64,000 bases of DNA from Desulfocurvibacter africanus subsp. africanus DSM 2603 (GCF_000422545.1 NZ_KE383873.1:289905-353904), one strand, 5' to 3'; counted from the stretch's first letter, positions 26,482-35,647 are shown. The notes: generated by a model from the sequence alone, not told the origin. Numbers and translations: made by a program.

Positions 26482-27906
26482 ATGAGCAGTGAACAGTTCC
26501 TTTATTCCCAGGTCGAGCAGGCCATCGTCGAGCGCATCCGCCGTGGCGCGCTCCTGCCGGGTCAGCGCCTGCCCAGCCTGCGCGCCCTGAGCAGACGCAT
26601 GGGCATGTCCCTGGCGACCGTGTCCCAGGCCTATGCCGAGTTGGAGCGCAAAGGAATGGTCGAAGCCAGGCCCCGCTCCGGCTACTTCGTGCGTCCGGCC
26701 ATGCGCGAGCCGAAGCCTCCGGTGTGCAGCCCGTCGTTGGCCTCGACCCCGCGCGAGGTCACGCGCGCCGCGCTCATCCGTAGCGTGCTCGACGCCCTGG
26801 GCCGCACGGACCTGTTGCCGCTCGGCGTATCCTTGCCCCAGTCCGAGCTGTTGCCCATCAAGGCTCTGTCGCGTTGCCTGACCGAGGTCATGCGCTCGCG
26901 CGCAAGCCGTGCCTTGGACTACGAGCCCGTGACCGGCTACCCCGAGTTGCTGCGCCAGATCGCCATGCTGGACATGGACAATGGCCCGGCCGCGCCCGGT
27001 GAACTGGTCATTACCAACGGCGCCATGGAGGCCCTGCACATCGCCTTGCGTTGCGTGACGCGGCCGGGCGACAATGTGATCATTCAGTCGCCCACCTACT
27101 ACTGTTTCCTGCAACTGCTGGAAAGCCTGCAGCTGCGGGCCATCGAGATACCGTCCTGCCCCGAGGGCGGCATTGATCCAGCCAGCCTGGACCAGGCTCT
27201 ACGCTCCTTTTCCGTGGCCGCCTGCGTGCTCACACCCAACTTCAACAATCCCGATGGCAGCCTGACCTCCGAGGAGGCCAAGGCAGAGATCGTGGAACTG
27301 CTGGCCCGGCGCTCCATCCCGCTCATAGAGGACGAGGTCTATGCCGAGCTGCACTTCGGTCCCAGCCGTCCGCCTTCCTGCGCGCGCTACGATAAGCAAG
27401 GTCTGGTACTGACCTGCTCGTCCTTCTCCAAGACCTTGGCCCCGGGCTTCCGTGTGGGCTGGCTGCGGCCCGGCAGCTTCCACGAGCAGGCCCTGGCCGT
27501 GAAGATCACCACCAACGTGTGCACGGCCAGCCCCATGCAGATCGCCGTGGCCGAATACTTGCGCTCGGGCGCGTACACCCGCCATCTGCGTCGCCTGCGC
27601 CAGCGCTTGGCTGAACAGGCCGCGACCATGCGTCTGGCCATCGGCCGCCATTTTCCGCCCGGCACGCGCGTGACCAGTCCGCGCGGCGGCATGCAGCTGT
27701 GGCTGGAACTGCCGGGCGAGGCCGACGGCATCGAATATTTCCGCCGCGCCCGCGCCGAGCGCATCGGCGTATGTCCAGGGAGCATCTTCTCAGCACGGGA
27801 TGGCTTCCGCAGCTTCGTGCGCATCTGCTGCGGCAACATCTGGTCCGAGGAGATGGAGAAGGGGCTGAAGACCCTGGGCAGGCTGGCCGGGGAGTTGACC
27901 GGGTAG
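26482..27906 (+). CDS. MocR/GntR-type regulator with aminotransferase-like domain
   Basis: Residues about 1-75 form a GntR winged helix (LLPGQRLPSLRALSRRMGMS); residues about 105-474 form a fold-type I aminotransferase domain. The PLP lysine is in SSFSKTLAPGFRVGW, and the PLP-contact segments PNFNNPDG and IEDEVYAELHF are present, so it should bind PLP. Such regulators respond to amino acids or PLP. Divergence from azlCD suggests it controls that exporter in response to an amino acid. Length (474) is standard. ATG 26482 lies after a weak ribosome-binding site. Confidence 0.9.
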   Translation: MSSEQFLYSQVEQAIVERIRRGALLPGQRLPSLRALSRRMGMSLATVSQAYAELERKGMVEARPRSGYFVRPAMREPKPPVCSPSLASTPREVTRAALIRSVLDALGRTDLLPLGVSLPQSELLPIKALSRCLTEVMRSRASRALDYEPVTGYPELLRQIAMLDMDNGPAAPGELVITNGAMEALHIALRCVTRPGDNVIIQSPTYYCFLQLLESLQLRAIEIPSCPEGGIDPASLDQALRSFSVAACVLTPNFNNPDGSLTSEEAKAEIVELLARRSIPLIEDEVYAELHFGPSRPPSCARYDKQGLVLTCSSFSKTLAPGFRVGWLRPGSFHEQALAVKITTNVCTASPMQIAVAEYLRSGAYTRHLRRLRQRLAEQAATMRLAIGRHFPPGTRVTSPRGGMQLWLELPGEADGIEYFRRARAERIGVCPGSIFSARDGFRSFVRICCGNIWSEEMEKGLKTLGRLAGELTG

Positions 27907-28192
27907 GAAGAACCGCAGGCTCACGACCTTCCCAGGAAGCGTCTGTTTCCATGGCATGGGGCCCTGCGGAACGCGCGATGCGTATGCTGCGGGATCTGCT
28001 TGTGAACGAGCCTTCGGTATTGCCATAGGGTCGTTATTGCCCCCCTGTAGCTCTAAGGGACTGCTTTTCAAGGGAACGAAAAAGACGGAAGATGAAGTCC
28101 GGCCATGGCCAGCGAGCGCAAGCTAGCGGCGATATCAGCAAGTAAGCTTTCCATGAGATGAAAAGAGTCCTCGCCCGAGGCTGGAGGTAGCG

Positions 28193-29212
28193 GTGTTTGC
28201 AAGTTATGCGGTAACAGACCAGCAACAAAACTGGGATGAGGTTTACGGCAAGAACGAGGAGTTCTTCGGGGAGGAGCCGAGCGGTTTTGGCCAGGAGGCG
28301 CTTGGCATCTTCCGGCAGAACGGCGTGAAAAGCGTGCTGGAGCTGGGTCCCGGCCAGGGGCGGGATACTCTGTTCTTTGCGGAGAATGGCCTGGAAGTCG
28401 TGGGCCTGGACTACTCGCAGCAGTCCGTCGCCGAGTTGAGCGCCAAGGCACAGGCGCGGGCGCTTTCAGCGCGCATCAAAGCCCAGCCCCACGATGTGCG
28501 CCAGCCGATCCCCTTCCCGGATGGGAGCTTCGACGCCTGCTATTCGCACATGCTGTTGTGCATGCACCTGAGCAGGCAGGAAATCGCCTTTGCCTTGCGG
28601 GAAATCCATCGCGTGCTGCGTGCGGGCGGATTGGCCGTCTATTCGGTACGCAGTATCTTCGACAAACATTACGGAGTCGGTCGCCATCTGGGCGAGCAGA
28701 TATACGAGATAGGCGGCTTCGTCGTTCACTTCTTCAGCGAGGAGATGATCCGCCGCTTTGCCCGAGGGTTTGAAATCGTACAAATCGGCCGCATGGAGGA
28801 GGGCAGTCTTCCCCGCGACCTGTTCACCGTGTACCTGAGAAAGACCGGCCCCATTGAGGGCACGGACGAGGAGAATGCCATGCCGGACCTGTCCGCACTG
28901 TTTCAAAGCTTTTTCAACGCCACCTACGGCAGTGGCGCTTTGGACAAGAAAACGAAGTTCCTCATCGCCCTTGGAGCCTCGCTGGCGGCTGGCTGTGATC
29001 CCTGCGCGCAATTTGCCCTGGCGGGCGCGAAGGAAGCCGGAGCTTCCCAGGATGAGCTTGATGAAACAGCCGCCGTGGCCATGACGATCCAGGCGACACG
29101 CATCCGCAACACCCTCGGGCGCGTAACCCAGGCGGTAGTGGGGCCCTCGGAACCCTCGGATTCGTTCGGGATCGCGGCGGCTCCCCTTGCGGAGCAGCCC
29201 GGACGTAGCTGA
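28193..29212 (+). CDS. SAM-dependent methyltransferase fused to an AhpD/carboxymuconolactone-decarboxylase-like domain
   Basis: Residues about 10-220 are a class I methyltransferase of the TehB/thiopurine type: NWDEVYGKNEEFFGEEPSGF, the SAM motif VLELGPGQGRDTLFFA, then VGLDYSQQSV. Residues about 235-320 are an AhpD/CMD-like helical domain with GCDPCAQF, the CxxC pair used for peroxide or thiol redox chemistry in AhpD. The GTG start at 28193 is supported by GGAGG five bases before it. The fusion suggests methylation of a soft nucleophile (thiol, metalloid or halide) tied to redox handling, but the substrate is not known. A strong hairpin follows the stop. Confidence 0.8.
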   Translation: MFASYAVTDQQQNWDEVYGKNEEFFGEEPSGFGQEALGIFRQNGVKSVLELGPGQGRDTLFFAENGLEVVGLDYSQQSVAELSAKAQARALSARIKAQPHDVRQPIPFPDGSFDACYSHMLLCMHLSRQEIAFALREIHRVLRAGGLAVYSVRSIFDKHYGVGRHLGEQIYEIGGFVVHFFSEEMIRRFARGFEIVQIGRMEEGSLPRDLFTVYLRKTGPIEGTDEENAMPDLSALFQSFFNATYGSGALDKKTKFLIALGASLAAGCDPCAQFALAGAKEAGASQDELDETAAVAMTIQATRIRNTLGRVTQAVVGPSEPSDSFGIAAAPLAEQPGRS

Positions 29213-29247
29213 GGCAAATAGGCCGCTTCGGTTGAAGCGGAAAAAGC

Positions 29248-29284
29248 ATAAGGCGCAGTCGCTGAAAGGTGGCTGCGCCTTATG
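29248..29284. terminator. Bidirectional hairpin between convergent genes
   Basis: CATAAGGCGCAG pairs perfectly with CTGCGCCTTATG (12 bp) around a 13-base loop, between the ends of the methyltransferase fusion and the haloperoxidase gene. Flanking T tracts are poor, so efficiency is uncertain. Confidence 0.6.
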
Positions 29285-29394
29285 TCTACCTTATGCTGAC
29301 GGGTCCAAGTCGGACAGTTCAGCCTTGAAGGCGTTTTGCCCCAAGAAACGGGAAGGCCTTTGCCTCCCCGATTCTTGTGCGCATCGAACTTTCG

Positions 29395-31017
29395 TCACTC
29401 GCTCGGCTTGAGAGTGCGCTCGAACACATAGTCCGCCACCTGCCTGCCTTGGACAATGCCCTCGGTACTGTCGAATCCCCAGTGCACACCAAGATAGATC
29501 CGACTCAGGCCGTTTTCCTCCTCGGCCTCGGAAAGCGACGAATAGTGCCGCGGAGCGTACGGCCGTACGCTTCCGTCGTTGTCCGTGGTCACGCCGTTGA
29601 GTTCATCGGATACGAAGGTGAAGGCGATGTCATCGGTGCCGTAGAAATGGCGCAACATCTGGAAGAGAGTTCCCCCGAAGCAGGCATGCCCGGACGGGTA
29701 GGACGGGAAGGGCGGCGTGAAGTCGGGCTCTTCGGGGAGGTTGCTCGCCGGAGCGCCAAGCGGGGTGAAGGTCGGGTCTCCGCTTGTCTCGGGGTTGCCG
29801 TCGCCGGCGCCGCTGGGGCCGGTGCCCGGATCGGCCTCGCGGATTCCGTTCACCGGACGCCAGAACTCGTAGAACCACTTGCAATCCCAAGCCGCGATGG
29901 CCGCGTCGGCAAAGCCAACGTTCACCAGGGCCAGAAGGCGCGCGAGCTCGATGCCGTCCGCACTCATGGTCTCGGCAATGGTCAGAGCGATCTGGTTGTA
30001 TTGCCGTGGCGGCGAACCCAGTCCAGGGGTTTTGTCGTAGGCCCAGAATATGCCCGCAAGGGTCTGGTCTTCGGTTCGCTGCGTGGGAGTAACGACGCCG
30101 TCCCCGCCCAAACTCTTCACCTCGTTGAAAGCTTGCGCATACTCCCAGCTATCCAACGCGGGTGGCGGCAACGACCGGAATTGGTCGGCCGAGGCCAGGA
30201 CGAACGGCCTGACCTGATGCCAATACATGCCTATGCAGTACGGAAATTGGCTGATGGGATCCTGTCGCCACTGGCCCGGTTGGTGGCCCGGCTTGTAGTC
30301 CTCCCCGTAGAGAGGCTCGTCATGTTGCGAGCCGTCGTTCTCCCGCTCCTCCAGGATCGCCGTGGCCGCGCACTGTCCGAGTTCGATACCGGCCGCCTTG
30401 GCGGAGCCGTCCTGGTCCTTGATCCCCTCGATGTCTGTGGCGAGCAGCGCGTCAAGGCGCTCCAGTTGTCTTGGGTAGAGGGCGATGAGTGTGTCGTGCG
30501 CCGCCTGCGCTACGGCAGCCTCCAGGGATATGCCTCCAGCAGAGGCATGGCGGGGCGCTGGGGGCAGGTCGGTGTAGCATTGATAGCCGCCCATGATGGC
30601 GTTCACCGCGTCGAAGATCGCGATATGCACGATGGCCAGGGCCCGACTCGTTCGCGCCGGCCCGAACTGATCCCCGAATACAAGATCCTCCTCCTCTTCG
30701 ACATAGGAGTGGTCGACGACCACGGCATCGAGCGCGATGGCATTCCAGTGTCGAACCGCATTGAGCGCCGCCTTGGAGGCGTGCGCCTCTTCGGTGGACG
30801 TTCCCGAGTGCTTATGTGCAGTCCCCTGAACTCCGCCTGCATGGGCCTGGACAGCCAAGATCAGAGCAAGGATGGCCCATATGGTAACTATCAGTCCTCT
30901 TGTGAGGATCATTCGCAAATAAGACATGTTGAAGGCCGGATGGTAAATGCCGCCAAACAGGTCTATGGCGGTAAATATAGGTTCAGAGAGATAAGAAAAT
31001 ATACTCTTGCAATGCAT
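29395..31017 (-). CDS. Vanadium-dependent haloperoxidase / PAP2-like acid phosphatase, exported
   Basis: The 540-residue protein has the three vanadate/phosphate-binding motifs of this superfamily: KWFYEFWRP near residue 378, PSYPSGHACFGG near 438, and SRIYLGVHWGFD near 500. Vanadium haloperoxidases oxidise halides with peroxide; close relatives act as phosphatases, and sequence cannot separate the two. Start ATG 31017 is supported by GGAGG twelve bases upstream. This puts the signal-like helix (about 40-60, ending VQAHA) behind an unusual 30-residue leader; ATG 30927 would give a normal signal peptide but lacks a ribosome-binding site. The gene stands alone, convergent with the methyltransferase fusion. 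Confidence 0.82.
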   Translation of the reverse strand: MHCKSIFSYLSEPIFTAIDLFGGIYHPAFNMSYLRMILTRGLIVTIWAILALILAVQAHAGGVQGTAHKHSGTSTEEAHASKAALNAVRHWNAIALDAVVVDHSYVEEEEDLVFGDQFGPARTSRALAIVHIAIFDAVNAIMGGYQCYTDLPPAPRHASAGGISLEAAVAQAAHDTLIALYPRQLERLDALLATDIEGIKDQDGSAKAAGIELGQCAATAILEERENDGSQHDEPLYGEDYKPGHQPGQWRQDPISQFPYCIGMYWHQVRPFVLASADQFRSLPPPALDSWEYAQAFNEVKSLGGDGVVTPTQRTEDQTLAGIFWAYDKTPGLGSPPRQYNQIALTIAETMSADGIELARLLALVNVGFADAAIAAWDCKWFYEFWRPVNGIREADPGTGPSGAGDGNPETSGDPTFTPLGAPASNLPEEPDFTPPFPSYPSGHACFGGTLFQMLRHFYGTDDIAFTFVSDELNGVTTDNDGSVRPYAPRHYSSLSEAEEENGLSRIYLGVHWGFDSTEGIVQGRQVADYVFERTLKPSE

Positions 31018-31738
31018 TACAATTCCTCCTTCAATTGCAATCTAATTATTAAAATTACCTCCCACTTAGTTCCGAACGCCGTATAGCAAGGTAGGATATA
31101 TTATTAACGAAGGAGTGGAATGTGAAACTTGTGCCACCTGCCGGCCAAATTGAACGTCTATAGAATAGATCTGGTCGCAGACTGCCTATGGAATCCGCGG
31201 ATTCCGGCTCCAGGTGATCGATCGTGGGGCCTTTCGCTGTTCAGGAAAGCCCTTCCATTAGAAGTGTTTAATATTAAAGCAGCTTGCATTTGAACTAAGA
31301 GAGGGCGGTGCCATCCCCAGGTCCACTCGCCAAGGAAATGATTTCCCTGGAACCTCATTTCATTTGCAAACTGATTTAGCGTGTACGGCGCCGGGAATGC
31401 TGAGGGCTTACGGCCCATCAGTGGCAGGCCGCCAGCTACCTACACGGGTCGGTCTTCGTGCAAGAGGCCCGAATGGCCGATAGTAAAGCTGCGTGCCAAC
31501 TGAATGGGGAAGCAGAGAATGATTTCCGGCTCTTATGCATGTGCGCTGTGATTGCCCTGCGGGCCATGGCGGTAAGCTTGGGACTTGGATGGATTTCTGG
31601 TATAATTTAAGTTGTTGCCGAGGGGCCTCGGAGAGAATCCAGGCCTGCGGCGGACATAAAATTACGAAACAAAGACAATCGCCCGCAAGCCCTTGGGCAC
31701 GAGGGGCTGAGCGGGTATCGCCCTTAGGTGCGCGCCCC
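31018..31738. other. Long intergenic region without a supported gene
   Basis: 720 bp of mixed composition between two leftward genes. A minus-strand frame at 31158-31418 (86 codons, starting MGRKPSAFPAPYTLNQFANE) has no ribosome-binding site and no family I recognise. It could be a gene remnant. The haloperoxidase promoter should lie near 31020-31100, where AT content rises. Nothing else stands out. Confidence 0.35.
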
Positions 31739-32230
31739 TTAGTCCTCCAGCGTCTCTTCGATCATTTCGGCGCGATCAAGATCCCAGTAGGGCGCGCCGT
31801 GGCTCGTGGAGCGCAGCTTGAGTTCGAAGATCTCGGCGTTGCGGACCTTGGACGCCATGAACACGGATTGGCCCGCGATGGTGGCGAACGCGCCCTTGAG
31901 CTTGAGGTTCGCGCCAGGATGGATGACCTCGGGCAGAAAACCTACGTAGGTTTCGGGACCGAGGTGCGCGGTCACGGTCTTGCCGTCCCTGGTGCGCAGC
32001 TTGGCGGCCAAGCCTGGGCTCATGCCCGGCAAAGGCCGGATATTTTCGTAACCGAGCAGTTCGCCCTTCAGGGTCTCGTGTTTGGCGGGATTATAGTGCC
32101 GGTCGTAGACCCCGTCTTTTTCCCAGCCCGGCGCGGGCGCGAACTCCAGGGCCGGCGCAGACGCAGAGGCTGCCAAGACGAGCAGTAGGGCCGAGACGAG
32201 GCTGACGTTGAAACGGGAAATGGCTGGCAT
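31739..32230 (-). CDS. Small exported protein with OB-fold-like domain, unknown function
   Basis: The 163-residue protein starts with a signal peptide (hydrophobic about 8-25, cut near SAPA). The mature part has LKGELLGYENIRPLPGMSPG and LRTRDGKTVTAHLGPETYVG, a pattern seen in periplasmic beta-rich proteins of deltaproteobacteria that are sometimes annotated as DNA-binding or OB-fold proteins. It is probably a ligand- or metal-binding periplasmic domain, but I cannot name a function. ATG 32230 is preceded by CAGGGAG; an upstream in-frame ATG at 32266 was not used because it lacks such a site and would put charged residues before the signal. Confidence 0.6.
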   Translation of the reverse strand: MPAISRFNVSLVSALLLVLAASASAPALEFAPAPGWEKDGVYDRHYNPAKHETLKGELLGYENIRPLPGMSPGLAAKLRTRDGKTVTAHLGPETYVGFLPEVIHPGANLKLKGAFATIAGQSVFMASKVRNAEIFELKLRSTSHGAPYWDLDRAEMIEETLED

Positions 32231-32405
32231 GGCGCGACTCCCTGACCTGAGGTGCCATGTGGCCATGTGGCCACGTGGTCATGGTGCTGAGCATAGCCCA
32301 GAGCCGCCGCGCTGAATAGTCTGCGGCGGCGCTTCTTGTGACTCGCGCGGGGTTGCCGTATGCTCCGATTTCATGCCCCTTTATCCCTTGGAATCCGGAG
32401 AGACA

Positions 32406-33338
32406 ATGGCCCAGGATGTACGCACGAGATATGGGACGCTGTTAGGCGCGACTTTCGCGGTTTTTCATGGCAACGGCTCGCCCAGCGAGATCTGGCCGGG
32501 GCAGGCCAGCCCTCTGGAGACGCCTCTTGGCCGTCTCGTGCCGCAGCACACGGGCGAGGACCTGCGCAAGCCCAGGGTCGAGCCGGTGACGTTCCATCCG
32601 GACGGCACGCTCAGATCATTGCCGCTGGAAACTCAGACGCGCGTATCTACGCCACTGGGCGAAATCCCGGCGGAATTGGTGAGTTTCCATCCGTCCGGGA
32701 CCGTGCGGCGGGTCTTTCCGCTCAACGGCAAACTCTCGGGCCCCTGGACCTGGGAGGACGAGCAGCGGCTGGCCGAGCCTTTGGCCCTGAAAACTCCCGC
32801 CGGTCGCGTGGAGGCCAGGCTGATTTGCGTGCACTTTCATCCGTCCGGCGCATTACGCAGCCTGACCCTGTGGCGTGGCGAGGAAGTGGAGGTGGACAGC
32901 CCCTTGGGCCGGGTAAAGGCACGGCTGGGGCTGGCTTTTCACGAAAATGGCGCATTGCGCTCCTTGGAGCCGGCCGAACCCTTGGCCGTGCCCACGCCCA
33001 TCGGCACGCTCAGAGCTTTCGACAGCGACGCGCTGGGCGTGAGCGGCGATGCGAACTCACTGGTCTTCGCCCCTGACGGAAAGCTGGAGGAGTTGGCCAG
33101 TGTGGATTGCGCCGTGGCTGTATCTTGCGGCGGCCAAGGCCGACGCTTTGCTCCGGGCAAGCGGCAAAACCTGTGCGAAGAGAACGTCGTGGATCCCGTG
33201 CCCCTGCGCCTGCGCTTTGAAAGCGGCCTGGTTCGCATCGGCGACGACGAGGCCCTCGAGCTGGACCGCTGCACCTTCCGGGTCGAGCGGCAGATCTTCG
33301 CGCTTTTCTCCGATTTTCAAGGCGCGCGCGGCTGTTGA
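32406..33338 (+). CDS. FHPDG-repeat protein, unknown function
   Basis: The 310-residue cytosolic protein is built from repeated units of about 35-50 residues, each containing an aromatic-H-P/E-(D/S/N)-G-(T/A)-(L/V)-R turn: TFHPDGTLRSL, SFHPSGTVRRV, HFHPSGALRSL, AFHENGALRSL and VFAPDGKLEEL. Between them are TPLG(R/E) segments. The arrangement recalls MORN or toxin-antitoxin-type beta-hairpin repeats, but I do not recognise a named family with certainty. Start ATG 32406 follows CCGGAGAGA. It has no operon partner: the gap to the radical SAM gene is 127 bp. A structural or binding role is a guess. Confidence 0.6.
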   Translation: MAQDVRTRYGTLLGATFAVFHGNGSPSEIWPGQASPLETPLGRLVPQHTGEDLRKPRVEPVTFHPDGTLRSLPLETQTRVSTPLGEIPAELVSFHPSGTVRRVFPLNGKLSGPWTWEDEQRLAEPLALKTPAGRVEARLICVHFHPSGALRSLTLWRGEEVEVDSPLGRVKARLGLAFHENGALRSLEPAEPLAVPTPIGTLRAFDSDALGVSGDANSLVFAPDGKLEELASVDCAVAVSCGGQGRRFAPGKRQNLCEENVVDPVPLRLRFESGLVRIGDDEALELDRCTFRVERQIFALFSDFQGARGC

Positions 33339-33465
33339 GCTTAGAGAGAGCAACCCTCTAGTCACCTTTGCGATTTCGCGGCTTGCAGGGTAAGGGGGTG
33401 CGAGACCGCGCTTGCTCGCTTGCTCCAAGTGAGCCCGCGAGAACTTTCTAGATCTGGGCGAGAGG

Positions 33466-34431
33466 ATGCCAATGAGCTTGCTTCCGGACCTGAACATCAG
33501 GTTTCTTACCAACTATATCAAATGCAATTACAGCTGTCCCTATTGCATTGTCGGGTCCATGAAAGGTGACCCGAGATATGATGTATTCAATGAGAACGCG
33601 TTAAGCAGAATTGCCACGCATATTACGCAAATCGAAAGCAGAATTAACATCAGATTGGGCGTATTGGGCGAATTCTTCCTGAGCTCGGCGTTGGTGGGCG
33701 TTGCGGAACAGCTTTCGCACGCGCCCAATATTAAGACCCTGAATTTGATCACCAACCTCAGCTTTCCATTCAAAAAATACTCCGACGATCTCAAGAACTT
33801 CGATCAATCCAAGTTGGGCCTAGTGGCCAGCCTGCATCCGACTGAAATCAAGGATTTCGAGGCTTGGTTCGATACGGCGCGGCGTCTTAACGAGCTTGTT
33901 GATTTCTCTGTCGCGCTGGTCGCCTACCCCCCGCTCATCCCCACACTGCCAACCCTCGTCTCCAAGCTTGGCGAACTCGGTATACACGCCTTCGTGCAGG
34001 GTTTTGTCGGCAAATTCAATGACCGCGAGTATCCGTTTTCATACAGCGCGGAGGAGCAGAGAATCCTGCGCACGATTTCGACATCTCGCCACGATTATGC
34101 ATATTTCGTGGAGGCTAAACGCGCAGGGCTTTGCAATGCCGGCCATAAAAGCGTTTTCGTGGACATCACCGGCCAGGTCCGGCCTTGCGGAATGGGGCGA
34201 GGAGGGGAATCGCTCGGCAACTTCCTGCAAAGCCCCGGCTTGCGTTTGTACGACGCTCCGAGGCCCTGCACCAGAAAGACGTGTTTTTGCGATACGGAAA
34301 ACATCAATACTGTTTCATTCGAGACCCACTACGCACACACCGGGCCCAATCAGCATAAATTCATGTACCGCTTCGCCGAGCTGGCCGCCGAGAACCCGGA
34401 ATACGGGGAATGGTCCATCAGATATCCTTGA
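33466..34431 (+). CDS. Radical SAM protein with auxiliary cysteine cluster
   Basis: The 321-residue protein has the radical SAM motif CNYSCPYC (Cys 20, 24 and 27) right at the N-terminus. Further cysteines near the C-terminus, in LCNAGHKSVFVDITGQVRPCG and PCTRKTCFCD, resemble a SPASM-type auxiliary iron-sulfur region. SPASM enzymes modify peptides or sugars. No precursor peptide is seen, and the nearest partner is a convergent glycosyltransferase whose stop lies three bases away. Codon use is more AT-rich than neighbouring genes, hinting at transfer. Substrate unknown. Confidence 0.8.
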   Translation: MPMSLLPDLNIRFLTNYIKCNYSCPYCIVGSMKGDPRYDVFNENALSRIATHITQIESRINIRLGVLGEFFLSSALVGVAEQLSHAPNIKTLNLITNLSFPFKKYSDDLKNFDQSKLGLVASLHPTEIKDFEAWFDTARRLNELVDFSVALVAYPPLIPTLPTLVSKLGELGIHAFVQGFVGKFNDREYPFSYSAEEQRILRTISTSRHDYAYFVEAKRAGLCNAGHKSVFVDITGQVRPCGMGRGGESLGNFLQSPGLRLYDAPRPCTRKTCFCDTENINTVSFETHYAHTGPNQHKFMYRFAELAAENPEYGEWSIRYP

Positions 34432-34433
34432 CT

Positions 34434-35213
34434 TCAGGCGGGCAGGAAAGGGGCGAATCTGGCCACGACTGCCTGCTTGACCAGATTGCGTCCTAGCTCT
34501 TTCTCGAGCCAGTCGCGATTCTTATACAGCGTGGCAAGCGTCCAATAGAGATGATCCTCGGGACCCGTATTGGAGCCACCACCTGGATGTCTTCTCCAGG
34601 CGAGCCCCGGGACGTTGCTGGCTTTCCATATGGCGCCCGCGCGAAACAGCCGCAGCTTGAAATCCCAGTCCTCATACAGGGCCGCCTTGTGGTCGAACCC
34701 ACCCGACTCGAGATAGATTTTTTTTGAAAACAGCATGTCCCGAGGCAGGGGGAAGGCTCGCAGCACGAATCCGGAAAGCTGGTCCAATCTTGACAGGGCG
34801 TTCAGGAACTCGAAATCCATAATCTTGAGCACCCGCCCTTCCAAGTCCACCCAATGAAATGCTGAACAAGCCACGCATTGCCCGCCATGCGCCCTGACCA
34901 ATGCCGCCTCGGAAGAGATCTTGTCCGGGTAGTAATAGTCATCGCCATCCAGTGTGCTGACGAAATCCCCCTGGCAGTCACGAATAGCCAAGTCCCTGTT
35001 TGCGGATGTCCCGAGATTGGATTCCCTGAGTATCCCCCTTACGCGGGAATTCGCACTGGCCCAGGCCTGGATTATGTCCCTGGACGAATCCGTGGAGCCA
35101 TCATCGGCTATGATGATCTCATGCAAGTCGAAATTTTGCGCAACAACACTGGCAATAGCCTTGTGCAGCCACTTTTCGCTGTTGAAGCTGACGATCACGC
35201 AGGAGACTTTCAT
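34434..35213 (-). CDS. Family 2 glycosyltransferase
   Basis: The 259-residue protein is a GT-A fold enzyme: CVIVSFNSEKWLHKAIASV at the start, EIIIADDGSTDSSRDII, and the metal-binding STLDGDDYYYPD near residue 90. YEDWDFKLRLFRAG near residue 190 supplies the ED acceptor-base motif. It transfers a sugar from a nucleotide-sugar donor, probably for a surface glycan, but donor and acceptor are unknown. It converges on the radical SAM gene with a three-base gap. No obvious ribosome-binding site precedes the ATG. Confidence 0.88.
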   Translation of the reverse strand: MKVSCVIVSFNSEKWLHKAIASVVAQNFDLHEIIIADDGSTDSSRDIIQAWASANSRVRGILRESNLGTSANRDLAIRDCQGDFVSTLDGDDYYYPDKISSEAALVRAHGGQCVACSAFHWVDLEGRVLKIMDFEFLNALSRLDQLSGFVLRAFPLPRDMLFSKKIYLESGGFDHKAALYEDWDFKLRLFRAGAIWKASNVPGLAWRRHPGGGSNTGPEDHLYWTLATLYKNRDWLEKELGRNLVKQAVVARFAPFLPA

Positions 35214-35401
35214 GGTAGATCGGTATGCTGCAATATTTTGGCGTGCTCAACTACATGGCTTGAGACTCGAGTCCAGAAACTCCATTCCATCAGTGATCTG
35301 GCAATAACCTTGCCCCTTCGGTGATTCGTAGTAGCGACAAAATTCAGCGGAAGGAATTCGTAGCCGCCACATCGTCACATCGCGGCGGTTCGTGACAACC
35401 T

Positions 35402-35647
35402 CTAACGCTTGGTGACGAAGCCCACCAAGAAGAGCGCTGCGCCCACGCCAGCAAGAATAAAGCCGTATTCGTTGAAGAACAACGCAAGCTGCGTCTGCCA
35501 GGGCACATCGCTGCCCAGCTTGCCAAGAACCGTGCCCAGGATGCCTCTGCCGGGATGTTTTTGCAGGTAATCCTCGGCCAGGAAGCGGCCGAGGATGCCG
35601 ATGATCGCCACAAGGATTCCCACGCCCACAAGTCGCTTTTTGTTCAT
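35402..35647 (-). CDS. Small two-helix membrane protein (DUF3185-like)
   Basis: 81 residues with two hydrophobic helices (about 5-24 and 57-78) and a polar middle. The N-terminal charged start MNKKRLVGVGILVAIIGILG and the C-terminal FILAGVGAALFLVGFVTKR suggest a hairpin in the inner membrane. Small proteins of the DUF3185 kind look similar, but similarity is too short for certainty. AAGGACATC precedes the ATG. It stands between a glycosyltransferase and a DUF2914 gene without tight spacing. Confidence 0.55.
   Translation of the reverse strand: MNKKRLVGVGILVAIIGILGRFLAEDYLQKHPGRGILGTVLGKLGSDVPWQTQLALFFNEYGFILAGVGAALFLVGFVTKR

Noticed and set aside
31158-31418. 86-codon minus-strand frame in the 700-bp gap
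   Set aside because: No ribosome-binding site, no recognised family and no neighbours to support it; listed only as a possible remnant in the gap entry.
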